NCBI GenBank assembly: GCA_034521715.1
Contig: JAXHLY010000012.1
Location: 1-26,410 of the forward strand
From: Methylohalomonas sp034521715
Lineage (GTDB): Bacteria; Pseudomonadota; Gammaproteobacteria; Methylohalomonadales; Methylohalomonadaceae
Length of the DNA stretch: 26,410 nt
Direction of reading: 5' to 3'
The stretch's first letter is position 1. Each line of letters starts with the position of its first letter. Both the position numbers and the translations under genes were made by a program. Positions 16,847-26,410 of the stretch are shown here, in pieces. A model generated the notes under the pieces. It saw nothing but the letters and a program-made list of their open reading frames with translations. It was not told where the DNA came from and did not search any database.

Positions 16847-17065
16847 ATGAAAGAGACAGTGACTCTGTCGATCAAAAATGTTCCCATCGAGCTGGTTGAA
16901 AAACTGCGTCAGCAGGCCCGCCGGAATCATCGTTCTCTGCAGGGAGAATTGCTCGCGATCGTCGAGGAGAACGCTTACCGTAACACCCTGACGCCGCGCG
17001 AGGTTCTCAATGCCGTGCGTGCCTCCGGCCACAATGCGGGTTCCGTCCCGCAGCAGATGGACTAG
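16847..17065 (+). CDS. Antitoxin, ribbon-helix-helix (FitA/Arc type)
   Basis: The 72-residue protein starts KETVTLSIKNVPIELVEKLR, a ribbon followed by two helices (NHRSLQGELLAIVEENA). This is the Arc/FitA fold that binds operator DNA and neutralises a PIN toxin. An AGGAGGT ribosome site lies six bases before the ATG at 16847, which rules out the longer frame from 16790. The toxin gene starts nine bases downstream. The pair is likely autoregulated; the palindrome at 16726–16735 is a candidate operator. Confidence 0.85.
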   Translation: MKETVTLSIKNVPIELVEKLRQQARRNHRSLQGELLAIVEENAYRNTLTPREVLNAVRASGHNAGSVPQQMD

Positions 17066-17073
17066 GCGGATTG

Positions 17074-17460
17074 ATGCTGGTTCGTGTAGTAGACGCGACT
17101 GCAGTCAGCGCAGTTCTGTTCGGCGAACCTGCTGCCGATTATATTGTTGAGCAGCTGGAAGATGCCGTTATTATCGTCCCGACAGTGCTGGAATCACATT
17201 TATGTGAAATCTGTCTGCAGAAAATGGATGACGGCGATGGGTATGATGGGCGATATCTGGAGGCACTGAGCCTGTTGCAGGTAATGGACCTGCACACCAT
17301 AAAACAGGATCCATCCGAGATAGTCAGGTTTGCCGCCGAGAAAAATATCACGGTCAGTGAAGCCTATTATCTGCGCCTCGTTTATGCCTTTGATGCCGAT
17401 CTGGTCAGCCTGAACGAGACGCTGATTCATCCTGAAACCGCTGAAATACTGACGGCCTGA
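17074..17460 (+). CDS. PIN-domain toxin (VapC family)
   Basis: This is a probable RNase toxin of 128 residues. The first acidic residue is in VRVVDATAVSAVLFGEP (Asp near residue 6), followed by VPTVLESHLCEICLQ with the second acidic residue. The third region reads ITVSEAYYLRLVYAFDADLV, where most PIN toxins have an Asp-Ala-x-Tyr; here Glu takes the Asp position. The final LVSLNE has Asn where many have Asp. Activity may therefore be altered. The ATG at 17074 is preferred to the TTG at 17071. It is coupled to the antitoxin gene upstream. Confidence 0.8.
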   Translation: MLVRVVDATAVSAVLFGEPAADYIVEQLEDAVIIVPTVLESHLCEICLQKMDDGDGYDGRYLEALSLLQVMDLHTIKQDPSEIVRFAAEKNITVSEAYYLRLVYAFDADLVSLNETLIHPETAEILTA

Positions 17461-17469
17461 TTGCCGGGA

Positions 17470-19339
17470 TCAGGTCAGCGGCCAGATGTACAGGATCATG
17501 GGCACGCCGGTGATGACAACGGCGATCTCCAGTGGCAGGCCCAGTCGCCAGTAATCCCCGAAACGGAAACCGCCGGGTCCCAGGATCAGGGTGTTGTTTT
17601 GGTGACCGATCGGTGTCAGGAAGGCGCACGATGCGCCAACGGCCACCGCCATGAGAAACGGATCGGCGCTGGCGCCGAGTGCGGCAGCCGTGCTGATCGC
17701 GATCGGGCACATCACGGCCGCCGTGGCGGCATTGTTCATGAAGTCGGACAGCGTCATGGTCACGATCAGGATAAGCGCCAAAGCCGCAATCGCGTTGCCA
17801 CGGGCGATATCGTACAGCAGCCATTCCGCCAGCAGATCCGCCAGACCGGTGGTCGCCATGGCCCCGGCGACCGGTATCAATGCCCCCAGCAGGATGATCA
17901 CGGGCCAGTCAACCGCGTCATAAACCGTGCGCGGTGACAGTACGCGTGTGAACAGGGCCACCACCACGCCGCTGGCAAAGGCGATTGCGGCGGGCAGCAG
18001 GCCAAAGGCGGCACCGGCAACGGCGATTATCATAATCCCGATGGTCGTCAGTGCGCGCCGCCTGTCGGGAATACGCAGTTCGCGCTCGGCCAGCGGCACG
18101 CAGCCGAACTGCGCGGCGAATTCGGCAATCGCTTCCGCCGTTCCCTGCATCAGCAACACGTCTCCGGCATCAATGGCGGTGGTGCGCAGGCGGTTGATGG
18201 ACCGTTCGCCCTGACGCGAGATGGCGAGAAGGTTAATACCGTAACGGCTGCGCAGCTGGATATCACTGATGGAATGCCCCTGTAACCGGGCATCGGGCAT
18301 GACGGCCAGTTCAGTCAGTTGTATCTCGTCGGACTCGATGGCCTGACTTTCATCATCACCGTCATCCCCGGATTGATTAGTATCTGTATTATCGGTATCC
18401 GGCTGTTCCTCTTTTTCCGCTTCGCTGATATTGGCCTCGAGTTTGACATCAAGACTCGACAGTACCGAGGCCAGCGCCTCCGGTTCGGCCTCGATAATAA
18501 GAATGTCGCCGTTCTCTGACCCGCCTGCCCGGTGTCGGCCCCGGCAGGCGGGTTTCGTCGCGGATCAGGCCGACGACCTGCGCATCGGCGTCTTCCAGCG
18601 CCGCTTCGATTTCCTGGAGACTCATGCCGATAGCCTTGCTGCCTTCGGGGACGCGCGCTTCGGTCAGGTAGGTTCCGGTCTTGAAACCTTCAACGTCGGC
18701 CCGCTTGCGCGTCGGGATCAGCCGCCGGCCGAGTAACGCGATCAATACCAGCCCGGTACCGGCGACAACTGCTCCTACCGGCGTGAAATCGAACATGCCG
18801 AAACTGGCACTGCCGGTTTCAGCGCGGAAGCCGGATACGATCAGGTTCGGCGGCGTGCCGATGAGCGTGGTCATACCGCCGAGAATGGAGCCGAACGCTA
18901 CCGGCATCAGCACCTTGCCAGGCGGGATATCCTGTTTCGCCGCCACGTGCAGGGCGACCGGCAGCAGCAGGGCCAGTGCGCCGACATTATTCATGAAGGC
19001 AGACAGCACGGTCGCCAGCACGGTCAGTATGAGGGTGGTGAAAAACGGACCGGTCGAGTCCGGCAGGAACCGCCGGGTAACGGCATCGACGGCGCCGGAA
19101 GCCTGCAGCGCGTGGCTCAGGATCAGTACACAGGCGACCGTAATCACGGCCGGGTGACCGAAGCCCGTGAAGGCCCGCTCGGCGGGTATCAGGCCGGTCA
19201 GGACACAGGCCAGCAATGCCGCGGCCGCCACAATGTCATGGCGCCAGCGGCCCCACACAAACAGGCCGACGGTGACTGCCATGATTGCAATAATGATGAC
19301 CTGGTCCGATGTCATCGTCGGCAATCCCTGCTGATCCAT
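17470..19339 (-). CDS. SLC13-family permease with two TrkA-C domains, one frameshift
   Basis: This is an inner-membrane anion transporter of the SLC13/DASS type, about 620 residues. The first half holds helices including GFGHPAVITVACVLILSHAL, the helix-hairpin NNVGALALLLPVAL and GGMTTLIGTPPNLIVSGF. In the middle are two TrkA-C (RCK-C) domains (SLQEIEAALEDADAQVVGLI; ISDIQLRSRYGINLLAI), and the second half repeats the fold (NNAATAAVMCPIAI, FLTPIGHQNNTLI). The frame shifts near 18518; after it GDILIIEAEPEALASVLSS restores the first RCK-C domain. An acidic linker of about 30 residues separates the two RCK-C domains. The ATG at 19339 is chosen over the GTG before it. Substrate is unknown. Confidence 0.85.
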
Positions 19340-19357
19340 CACACCGGCCCTTACTGC

Positions 19358-20608
19358 TCAGGCGGACAGTGAATTCAGATGCGCGATACGTATTGGCGCC
19401 GGCGGATGTGAATCATGGAACGCCGAATACAGCGGATCCGGTGTCAGGGTATTGGCATTGCCCTTATAGAGCTTGACCAATGCCTGGACAAGATTCTTCG
19501 TATGTGCCTGTCCGGCAGCAAAGTCATCGGCCTCGAACTCATGCTGTCTTGATATGTGGGAAAACAGCGGCTGCAGATAGAACATGAATACCGGCGCGAT
19601 CATCATGAACAATGTCAGGGCCATATGGGTCGAGGGTATATCGATGCCCAGTCCTGAATAAAACCAGCCGGCATCAATCACCCAGCCCAGCAGGGCCAGG
19701 CCTGCCAGGCTGATTATGCCAAGCAGGGTCATGCGCTTGGCAATATGCCGGCACTTGAAATGACCCAGTTCGTGAGCGAGTACGGCCTCGATTTCTTCGT
19801 GGGATAATTCGTCCAGCAGCGTATCGAAGAAGACGATGCGCTTGTTGGATCCCAGACCGGTGAAATAGGCGTTACCGTGGGTTGATCGCGCCGAGCCGTC
19901 CATGACGAAAATCCCGTTGCTTTCAAAACCGTTGCGATCCAGCAGGCGCACAATGCGATCGCGCAGGGCTTCGTCTTCCAGTGGCCGGAATTTATTGAAC
20001 AGCGGCGCGATAAAGGCGGGATAGGCCCACATCATGACAAGGCTGAAGCCCATCCAGGTGAGCCATACATATAGCCACCACCAGTTGCCGGTGTTCTGCA
20101 TGATCCACAACACGACTGCCAGCAGCGGCGTGCCGATAATCAGGAATACGATAGTATTCTTGATGATGTCGGCTATAAAAGTCCCCGCCGTCATCTTGTT
20201 AAAACCGAAACGCTGTTCCATTACGAAGGTACGGTAGGCATCGAGCGGCAGATCCAGCAGTGCCATGATGGCAAAGGCACTGAGCATGAAGCCGACACCC
20301 AGCCACAGCGGTCCCAGACCGGTGCTGCGCCAGGTGGCGTCGAGCAGGTCGAGTCCGCCGCCGAATGTCCATATCAGCAACAGCACGACCGAGACCACAT
20401 ATTCGACCAGTCGCAGTCGCACCTTGGCGCGGGTATAGTCGGCGGCCTTCTGGTGATCGTCCAGGGGGATGCGATCGGCAAAGGCATCCGGTACCTGGCC
20501 CCGGTGGGCTGCAATGTAACGAATATGCCGCCGGCCCAGTAGCCAGTGTATGACCAGGCTGCCGAACACGGCGACGAGAAACAGGTAAGTCCAGGGATTG
20601 GCGGTCAT
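19358..20608 (-). CDS. M48 family metallopeptidase (Ste24-like)
   Basis: This 416-residue integral membrane zinc protease resembles the CAAX-protease Ste24 group. An N-terminal membrane domain (about 1–215) has several hydrophobic helices. The catalytic HELGH is near residues 279–283, preceded by EEIEAVLA, and a third zinc ligand lies in QHEFEADDFAAGQ. SHPPAPIRIAHL at the C-terminus is also typical. In bacteria such enzymes degrade or process membrane proteins. The gene is divergent from orn and follows the same strand as the permease with an 18-base gap. The frame is intact. Confidence 0.9.
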   Translation of the reverse strand: MTANPWTYLFLVAVFGSLVIHWLLGRRHIRYIAAHRGQVPDAFADRIPLDDHQKAADYTRAKVRLRLVEYVVSVVLLLIWTFGGGLDLLDATWRSTGLGPLWLGVGFMLSAFAIMALLDLPLDAYRTFVMEQRFGFNKMTAGTFIADIIKNTIVFLIIGTPLLAVVLWIMQNTGNWWWLYVWLTWMGFSLVMMWAYPAFIAPLFNKFRPLEDEALRDRIVRLLDRNGFESNGIFVMDGSARSTHGNAYFTGLGSNKRIVFFDTLLDELSHEEIEAVLAHELGHFKCRHIAKRMTLLGIISLAGLALLGWVIDAGWFYSGLGIDIPSTHMALTLFMMIAPVFMFYLQPLFSHISRQHEFEADDFAAGQAHTKNLVQALVKLYKGNANTLTPDPLYSAFHDSHPPAPIRIAHLNSLSA

Positions 20609-20727
20609 GCGGATTTAGAGTCCTGATTGCGAAAAAAATCCGTTATACGGGCGACAGTTTTCCATCACTTAGATTAACATGAGCAAGACGGAGTTATTCA
20701 ACAAAAGTGATTGCAGGCGACAGGCTC

Positions 20728-21271
20728 ATGATACAGGACAAGGATAATCTGATCTGGATCGATCTGGAAATGACCGGGCTCGATACGGCCAATGATTATA
20801 TCATTGAAATTGCGACAATCATTACCAACGGCCAGCTGGAAGTGATCGCCGAAGGGCCGGTGATAGCCATCCACCAGAGTGAACGATATTCTCGACGGCA
20901 TGGATGAATGGAATACCACCCAGCATGCCGGATCCGGGCTGACCGAACGTGTGCGCAACAGCCGGTATACCACCGCTGATGCCGAGCGCCTGACCCTGGA
21001 ATTTGTCAGCGGGTATGTGCCGCCGAATATTTCGCCCATGTGCGGGAACAGCATCTGCCAGGACCGGCGCTTTATGTATCGGCTGATGCCGGAGCTCGAA
21101 CGCTATTTTCATTACCGCAATCTCGATGTCAGTACCGTCAAGGAACTGTACAAGCGCTGGGCCCCGGAGGCCGAACAGTTTGAAAAGGAGTCCGCGCACC
21201 TGGCGCTGGATGATGTGCGTGATTCGATTAATGAACTGAAATTTTACCGCGAGCATTTTTTCAGGGCCTGA
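20728..21271 (+). CDS. orn: Oligoribonuclease, one frameshift
   Basis: Orn removes nucleotides from short RNA fragments and is a DEDDh 3'-exonuclease. The first motif WIDLEMTGLD holds the catalytic Asp and Glu. After YIIEIATIITNGQLEVIAEG the frame breaks near 20880. It continues as NDILDGMDEWNTTQHAGSGL, then YRNLDVSTVKEL, and finally HLALDDVRDSINEL with the catalytic His and Asp. One extra base explains the break. The restored length of about 181 residues matches the family. The ATG at 20728 is the family start. Orn is essential in many Gammaproteobacteria, which supports indel error. Confidence 0.92.
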
Positions 21272-21276
21272 AAACC

Positions 21277-22858
21277 ATGACCAGCTGCAGTCATTACCAG
21301 CCGGCACTGCCGGCGGCGTTATACCGGGCCGCCGATGTCCGCGAACTGGACCGCCGTGCCATTGAGGACCATGGCATTCCCGGCAGCCAGCTCATGGAAC
21401 GTGCCGGTGCCGCCGCCTATGCCGCCGTTTGCGAGGACCTCGACGATAACGCCAGGCTGACGGTGTCTGTCGGTGGCGGCAACAATGGCGGTGATGGCTT
21501 CGTGATGCGCACGGCTGGCGCAGCGCAAGCCGGGTGGAGCGGTCCGGCTGTCGCTGCATGGCGATCCGGACAGCCTCAAGGGGGATGCGCGCATTGCCTG
21601 GGACAAGGCGGTGGCCGCCGGCGTTGCGGCGCGGCACGTCCGGCGCCCGGTGGACATGGCCGGTCGGTGACGTGATCGTCGATGCGATGCTCGGGGACCG
21701 GCCTGGATTTCGGGAAGTGAGCGGCGAACTGGCCGCGTGGATTGAGGCGGTGAACGCCAGTTGACGTGCCCGTGGGTGGCGGTCGATATCCCGTCGGGCC
21801 TGCATGCCGACAGCGGCCGTATACTCGGGATCGCCGTCGAGGCTTCCTTGACCATGAGCTTCATCGGCCTGAAGGCGGGGCTGTTCACCGGTGACGGCCG
21901 CGCCTGCGCGGGCCGGTTGCCGTTACGCCGATCTCGGCGGTCCCGGCGGCCGTCTATCGAATGGCCTGTCGTCCGGCGGCGACTGCGCATCCGGACTCTC
22001 GGCGTCCTGTCGGCGGCTGGCTGCCGCCGCGCCGCGCCGACAGCGGCCCGCGAGGGCCACTTCGGCCACGTACTGATCGTCGGCGGTGACCGGGGTTTCG
22101 CCGGCGCCGCGCGCATGGCCGGCGAGAGCCGGACGCGATGGGCGGCGGCCTGGCTGTCGGTGGCGACGCCGCCCGGCACATGCCGCCGTGATCGCCCAGC
22201 AGCGGCCCGAACTGATGGTCCATGGTGTCCGTGAACCCGCGGATCTGGCCGCGCTGCTGGAGCGTGCCAGCGTGGTCGCCATCGGTCCGGGACTGGGGCA
22301 GGGCGAGATGGGGCACGCGGTCGCTCGGCGCGGTGCTGGATAACGCAATTGCCGCTGGTGGTTGATGCCGACGCCTCGAACCCTGCCGGCGGGCGAACCG
22401 GCGCGCCGGCGACGACTCGGCATACCGACACCGCACCCGGGCGAGGCTGCGGGGCTGCCTGGCGACCACCGACCGCCGGATATCCAGTCCGATCGCCTGG
22501 TGGCCGTGGAATGCACTGGTCGGACGTTTCGGTGGCGGCGTCGTGCTCAAGGGCAGCGGCACGCTGATCGGCACGGCGGCCTCGGTACCGGCGCTGTGCA
22601 GTGACGGCAACCCGGGCATGGCCAGCGGGCGGCATGGGGGATGTGCTGACCGGCGTGCTGGCCGGTCTGCTGGCGCAGCGCGAGGCACTGGGGCTGGACC
22701 TGGCGCAGGTCGCGGAGCTCGGCGTGTGCCTGCATGCCGCCGCCGCGGATGAGGCCGCGGCCGGTGGCGAGCGCGGCCTGCTGGCCACGCGGACCTGCAC
22801 GCCGAGCTGCGCCGGCTGGTCGATCCCGGTCAGTTCGGTGGGCAGCCACGACAGCATG
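21277..22858 (+). CDS. nnr: Bifunctional NAD(P)H-hydrate repair enzyme, many frameshifts
   Basis: Nnr has an N-terminal NAD(P)HX epimerase and a C-terminal ADP-dependent dehydratase, which repair hydrated NAD(P)H. Fragments in family order are spread over three frames: SQLMERAGAAAYAAV, VSVGGGNNGGDGFV, DVIVDAMLG, VDIPSGLHADSG and FIGLKAGLFTGDGRA. Then come HFGHVLIVGGDRGFAGAARM, VVAIGPGLGQ, LVVDADAS, TPHPGEAAGLPG, VLKGSGTLIG and GGMGDVLTGVLAGLLAQ. More than six shifts occur; the break density is the highest in the window. The start is the ATG at 21277; the end is uncertain and probably overlaps the tsaE start. The family identity is clear although no long frame survives. Confidence 0.85.
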
Positions 22859-23344
22859 GATGTCACGCTGAGCGACAGCCGGGGCCGACGGTACGGCTGG
22901 GGGCGGCGCATGGCGAAGGCTGCTGGCCGGGCGCCGCGCTGATCCGGTCTGCGCGGCCCGCTGGGCAGCGGCAAGACCGACGCTGGTTCGCGGCTTTCTG
23001 CGCAGCCAGCGGCATCGCCGGCGCTCGTCAAAGAGCCGCAGCCTATACCCTCGGTGGAGCCTATGTCAGGCCGGCGGCCGGCCGACTCCATCACTTCGAT
23101 CTGTATCGGCTGGAAGACGCCTGGATGCGCTGGAGATGCTGGGTTTCCGGGACGACCTGGACGGGCGAGAGCGCGTGCTACCTGATCGAGTGGCCGGAAC
23201 AGGCCGGCGGTCTGCTGCCGGCGGCCGATATCGCCGTTTGCCATGGGCACGTTGCCGGTAGGAAGCCGGCCGCGGATATGGATCGACAGGCGCCACCGAC
23301 ACGTCGGCGCCAGCCTGCTGAATTCACTGGATTTTCCAGCATGA
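22856..23344 (+). CDS. tsaE: tRNA threonylcarbamoyladenosine protein TsaE, frameshifted
   Basis: TsaE is the ATPase partner of TsaB and TsaD in making t6A on tRNAs. The Walker A GPLGSGKT is visible near 22960. A VEPY segment, HFDLYRLEDA, LDALEMLGFRDDLDG and IEWPEQAGGLLPAADI follow in other frames. The end in frame is HVGASLLNSLDFPA with stop TGA at 23342–23344. At least four shifts occur. The ATG at 22856 gives MDVTLSDSR; the restored length is about 160 residues, normal for the family. It sits between nnr and amiB, the conserved order. Confidence 0.85.
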
Positions 23345-23509
23345 GCCCGGCCCCGATCCGGGCTGCCAGCGGGCTTGTCATTCGCGTCCTGTTTAATTGA
23401 TACTATAATCAAAACAAGAAGGTATGGAAAATATCTTCAGAAAACTTGAACATAGCCAGTATGACGGTGGATAGAAGGAGACGCCATCCTCGGACGGCCA
23501 GTGCCGGGT

Positions 23510-24859
23510 ATGCGCGCTCTCGGTACTCTCAGTCTGTCGTTCTTGACCCTCGCCGGGCCCCTGCCGGCACAGGCGCAGGTCAAGGGCGTGCGTATCTGGG
23601 CGGCGCCGGACAATACCCGTGTTGTCTTTGATCTCGCCGCGCCGGTGGAACATGAAATCCTGCAGCTGGATAATCCCGAGCGGCTGCGTCATCGACATGA
23701 AGGAGGCGCGCTCCGGAACCGCGACCCGGCGCAGCCGGGTGGCGATGATCGACTATTCTCGAAAGGGTCTGCGCAGCGCCCCGCGTCAGGCGCGGGTCAA
23801 GGCCTGCCGGGTCGTATCTCGACCTGAAGCGGGAGTGTTACCGGCAAGGCTGTCTGCTGCAGCCGAATGAACGTTACGGCCACCGCTTGGTGATCGACGT
23901 GTTCCCGCCCGACGCGACAGAAGAGCATCGGCAGGCCGCCAGTCGCCGGCCAAGTCTGTTCACCGCAGCGCAGCCGGCAGCCTGCGCGATGTGATCGTCG
24001 CCATAGATGCCGGTCATGGTGGCGAGGATCCCGGCGCGATCGGTTCGCGTGGCACGCAGGAAAAGGAAGTCGTCATGGAGATCGCCAGCGCCGCCTCGGC
24101 CGACAAGGTGAACAGGCGGTCGGGTATGCGCGCGGTGCTTACCCGGGACGGCGATTACTTCCTGCCGTTGCGGCGGCGGATCGAGATCGCCCGCGAACAT
24201 CAGGCGGACCTGTTTATCTCCCTGCATGCCGACGCATTCCGTGATCGGCGTGTGCATGGCTCCTCGGTTTATGTATTGTCAAAACGCGGTGCCAGCAGTG
24301 AAGCGGCACGATGGCTGGCCGAACAGGAAAACGCCTCGGATCTGATCGGTGGTGTCAGCCTCGAAGACAAAGACGATGTGCTTAAATCCGTGCTGCTGGA
24401 TCTGTCCCAGACCGGCACACTGGAGGTGAGTATCGATGTTGCCGAACGCCTTATCAACGGCCTGTCCCGGACCGGCAAGGTACATCGGCGCGATGTGCAG
24501 TCTGCCGGTTTTCTGGTACTGAAGGCGCCGGATATACCCTCGGTACTGGTGGAAGCCGCTTTCATTTCCAATCCGGACGAAGAGCGCAAACTGCGCGACA
24601 AGGTTCATCAGGAACGCCTAGCCAGGTGCCCTGCTGGCATGGCCTGCAGGATTATTTTGATGTACATGCACCCGAAGGCACGTTGCTGGCAGCGCGCGAC
24701 AGGATGAAAAAACATATCATCAGCCGCGGCGATACGCTGTCCACCATCGCCCAGCAGTACCGCGTCAGCCAGGATCGCATCAAGCAATCGAATGGCCTGA
24801 AGACTGATAAGATCAAGGTCGGCCAGGTGCTGATTATCCCGCCGGGCGGGGATAGTTAG
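23510..24859 (+). CDS. amiB: N-acetylmuramoyl-L-alanine amidase (AmiB type), frameshifted
   Basis: The periplasmic amidase cuts peptide stems from murein at division. A signal peptide (MRALGTLSLSFLTLAGPLPA) leads to an AMIN domain (VKGVRIWAAPDNTRVVFDLA) broken by shifts near 23690 and 23820–23870. The Amidase_3 domain from 23991 has the zinc ligands in DAGHGGEDPGA, QEKEV and SLHADAF, and the catalytic Glu in VEAAFISNPDEE. A further shift near 24625 leads to the LysM domain (KKHIISRGDTLSTIAQQYR) ending at 24859. A GTG at 23501 is an alternative start. About 450 residues are restored. It sits between tsaE and mutL as in many Gammaproteobacteria. Confidence 0.88.
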
Positions 24860-24864
24860 AGTTT

Positions 24865-24931
24865 GTCATTTCGAGCGTAGCGGAGAAATCTCTTACCTTC
24901 TTCGTGTAAGTGCCTGTTACGCAGGAATGAC
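24865..24931. repeat. Dispersed repeat between amiB and mutL
   Basis: The 67-base segment begins GTCATTTCGAGCGTAGCGGA and ends AATGAC, an inverted pair at its edges. The opening matches the right inner arm of the MITE-like element at 16554–16579 (read on the minus strand) with few differences. It is therefore a second member of the same repeat family. Confidence 0.6.
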
Positions 24932-24969
24932 GATGAATTCGATAATTCACGCTATCTTCAGCGTGCATT

Positions 24970-25860
24970 ATGATGTCCCCCATGCCCGTGATTCCCGATC
25001 CAGGACGCATTCACAGCCTGCCCAGTGTCCTCGCCAGCCAGATAGCAGCCGGTGAAGTCATCGAACGGCCGGCATCGGTGGTCAAGGAGCTGATCGAGAA
25101 CAGTCTCGATGCCGGCGCCGGCCGCATACAGATCGACATCGAGGCCGCCGGCAGCCGGCTGATACGCGTACGCGATGATGGTGACGGCGTTCATCCGGAG
25201 GACCTGCCGCTGGCGATCACCCCGCACAGCACCAGCAAGATTCACAATGTCGACGACCTGGCCGCGATCACGAGTCTGGGCTTTCGCGGCGAGGCGCTGG
25301 CCAGTATTGCCGCCGTTGCCAGGCTCAGGATCAGCTCCCGGCATGGGAATCAACCCGCCCGCTGAGTACGGGGCCGAGCCGGGGCAGCCGGTCGCACCGC
25401 CGGCACCGGCATCGCATCCGGCAGGCACCAGCATTGAAGTGCGCGATCTGTTCTTCCGCAATATGCCGGCGCGGCGCCAGTTCCTGGCGTACCGAACAGA
25501 CCGAATTCCTGCATATCGTTGAACTGGTGAAGTCGCTGAGCCTGGTCACGTCCGGGCCTCGGCGTACGCCTGGGGCATAACGGCCGCGCTGTCTTCAGTA
25601 TCGGCGCTGCCAGCAGCATGGCGGGATCGCATCGGCCGGATATTCGGCAGCACATTCACCGGTGCCGCCTGCCTGGTCGACGAGACCGACGGTGCCATGC
25701 GCCTGCATGGCGTGGCCAGGGGATCAGGCCGCAGCGGCGCGTCAGTCAGGCCGATCGCCAGTACCTGTTTCTCGATGGCCGGCTGATCCGCGACCGCCGG
25801 CTCAATCCATGCGCTGCGCAGCGCCTGATCAGGAGATCCGGCAGGAGGGGGCCAGAGTCA
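24970..25860 (+). CDS. mutL: DNA mismatch repair protein MutL, partial and frameshifted
   Basis: MutL couples mismatch recognition by MutS to strand incision. The GHKL ATPase N-terminus is unmistakable: ASQIAAGEVIERPASVVKEL, IENSLDAG, RDDGDG, PHSTSKI and SLGFRGEALASIAAVARL. After about 25360 the gene continues in other frames: GTSIEVRDLFFRNMPARRQF, EFLHIVELVKSLSLV, RIGRIFGSTFTGAACLVDET and DRQYLFLDGRLIRDRRL. It ends where the inverted copy begins (about 25860), roughly halfway through the protein. The start may be 24970 or the ATG at 24982. The missing second half is a product of the fold-back at the window end, not proof of a broken gene. Confidence 0.88.
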
Positions 25861-25861
25861 C

Positions 25862-26410
<549 letters not shown>

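Noticed and set aside
21319..23412. A 697-residue open frame on the minus strand
   Set aside because: It is antisense to nnr and tsaE, is rich in Arg, Pro and Ala as expected for shadow frames in GC-rich DNA, and matches no family. The plus strand carries clear motifs.

Overview
The window reads as gammaproteobacterial chromosome with a mobile or phage-like island at its left end. The housekeeping part (from about 6.9 kb) carries gene orders typical of Gammaproteobacteria: 4.5S RNA–dnaX–ybaB–recR, and orn followed by nnr–tsaE–amiB–mutL. Proteins such as MltF, SlyD and oligoribonuclease point the same way. I cannot name the genus.

Layout. (1) 1–6.65 kb is an island of mostly unknown genes. 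Five small plus-strand genes come first: a coiled-coil protein, two related short proteins resembling the C-terminal tail of phage head proteases, and a putative zinc-binding protein. A minus-strand operon follows, made of a small basic protein, an SDH-type ClpP-fold serine protease and a small third gene. After it come a zinc-ribbon protein, a membrane protein, an SRAP (YedK/HMCES) DNA-crosslink protein, a small HTH-like protein and a phage antitermination Q-like protein. The island lies against the 3' end of a tRNA-Ala gene, the usual place for integration. (2) 6.9–11.5 kb holds two arsenosugar-type glycosyltransferases, a tRNA-Ser with a truncated tRNA-Ser fragment and a block of hairpins, a DUF2784 membrane protein, a phosphopantetheinyl transferase, MltF and SlyD. 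(3) 12.1–16 kb holds the SRP RNA, dnaX, ybaB, recR and a HAD phosphatase. (4) 16–17.5 kb is a gene-poor stretch with a MITE-like element, followed by a toxin–antitoxin pair. (5) 17.5–20.6 kb holds an SLC13 permease and an M48 metalloprotease on the minus strand. (6) 20.7–25.9 kb holds orn, nnr, tsaE, amiB and the start of mutL.

Two quality features shape everything. First, many genes, including essential ones (dnaX, orn, tsaE), are broken by single-base frameshifts, and these are densest from 21.5 to 26 kb. This looks like uncorrected indel error rather than pseudogenes, so I describe reconstructed genes across frames. Second, from about 25.86 kb to the end the sequence is a degraded inverted copy of 24.76–25.4 kb (the end of amiB and the start of mutL), interrupted by 59 consecutive A. 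This is most simply a fold-back read or assembly artefact, so true sequence beyond about 25.86 kb is not represented.

The best candidate for a less-described system is the minus-strand operon at 2650–3976. Its small basic protein and SDH-type protease overlap at a start/stop junction, and both can be reconstructed only across frameshifts.
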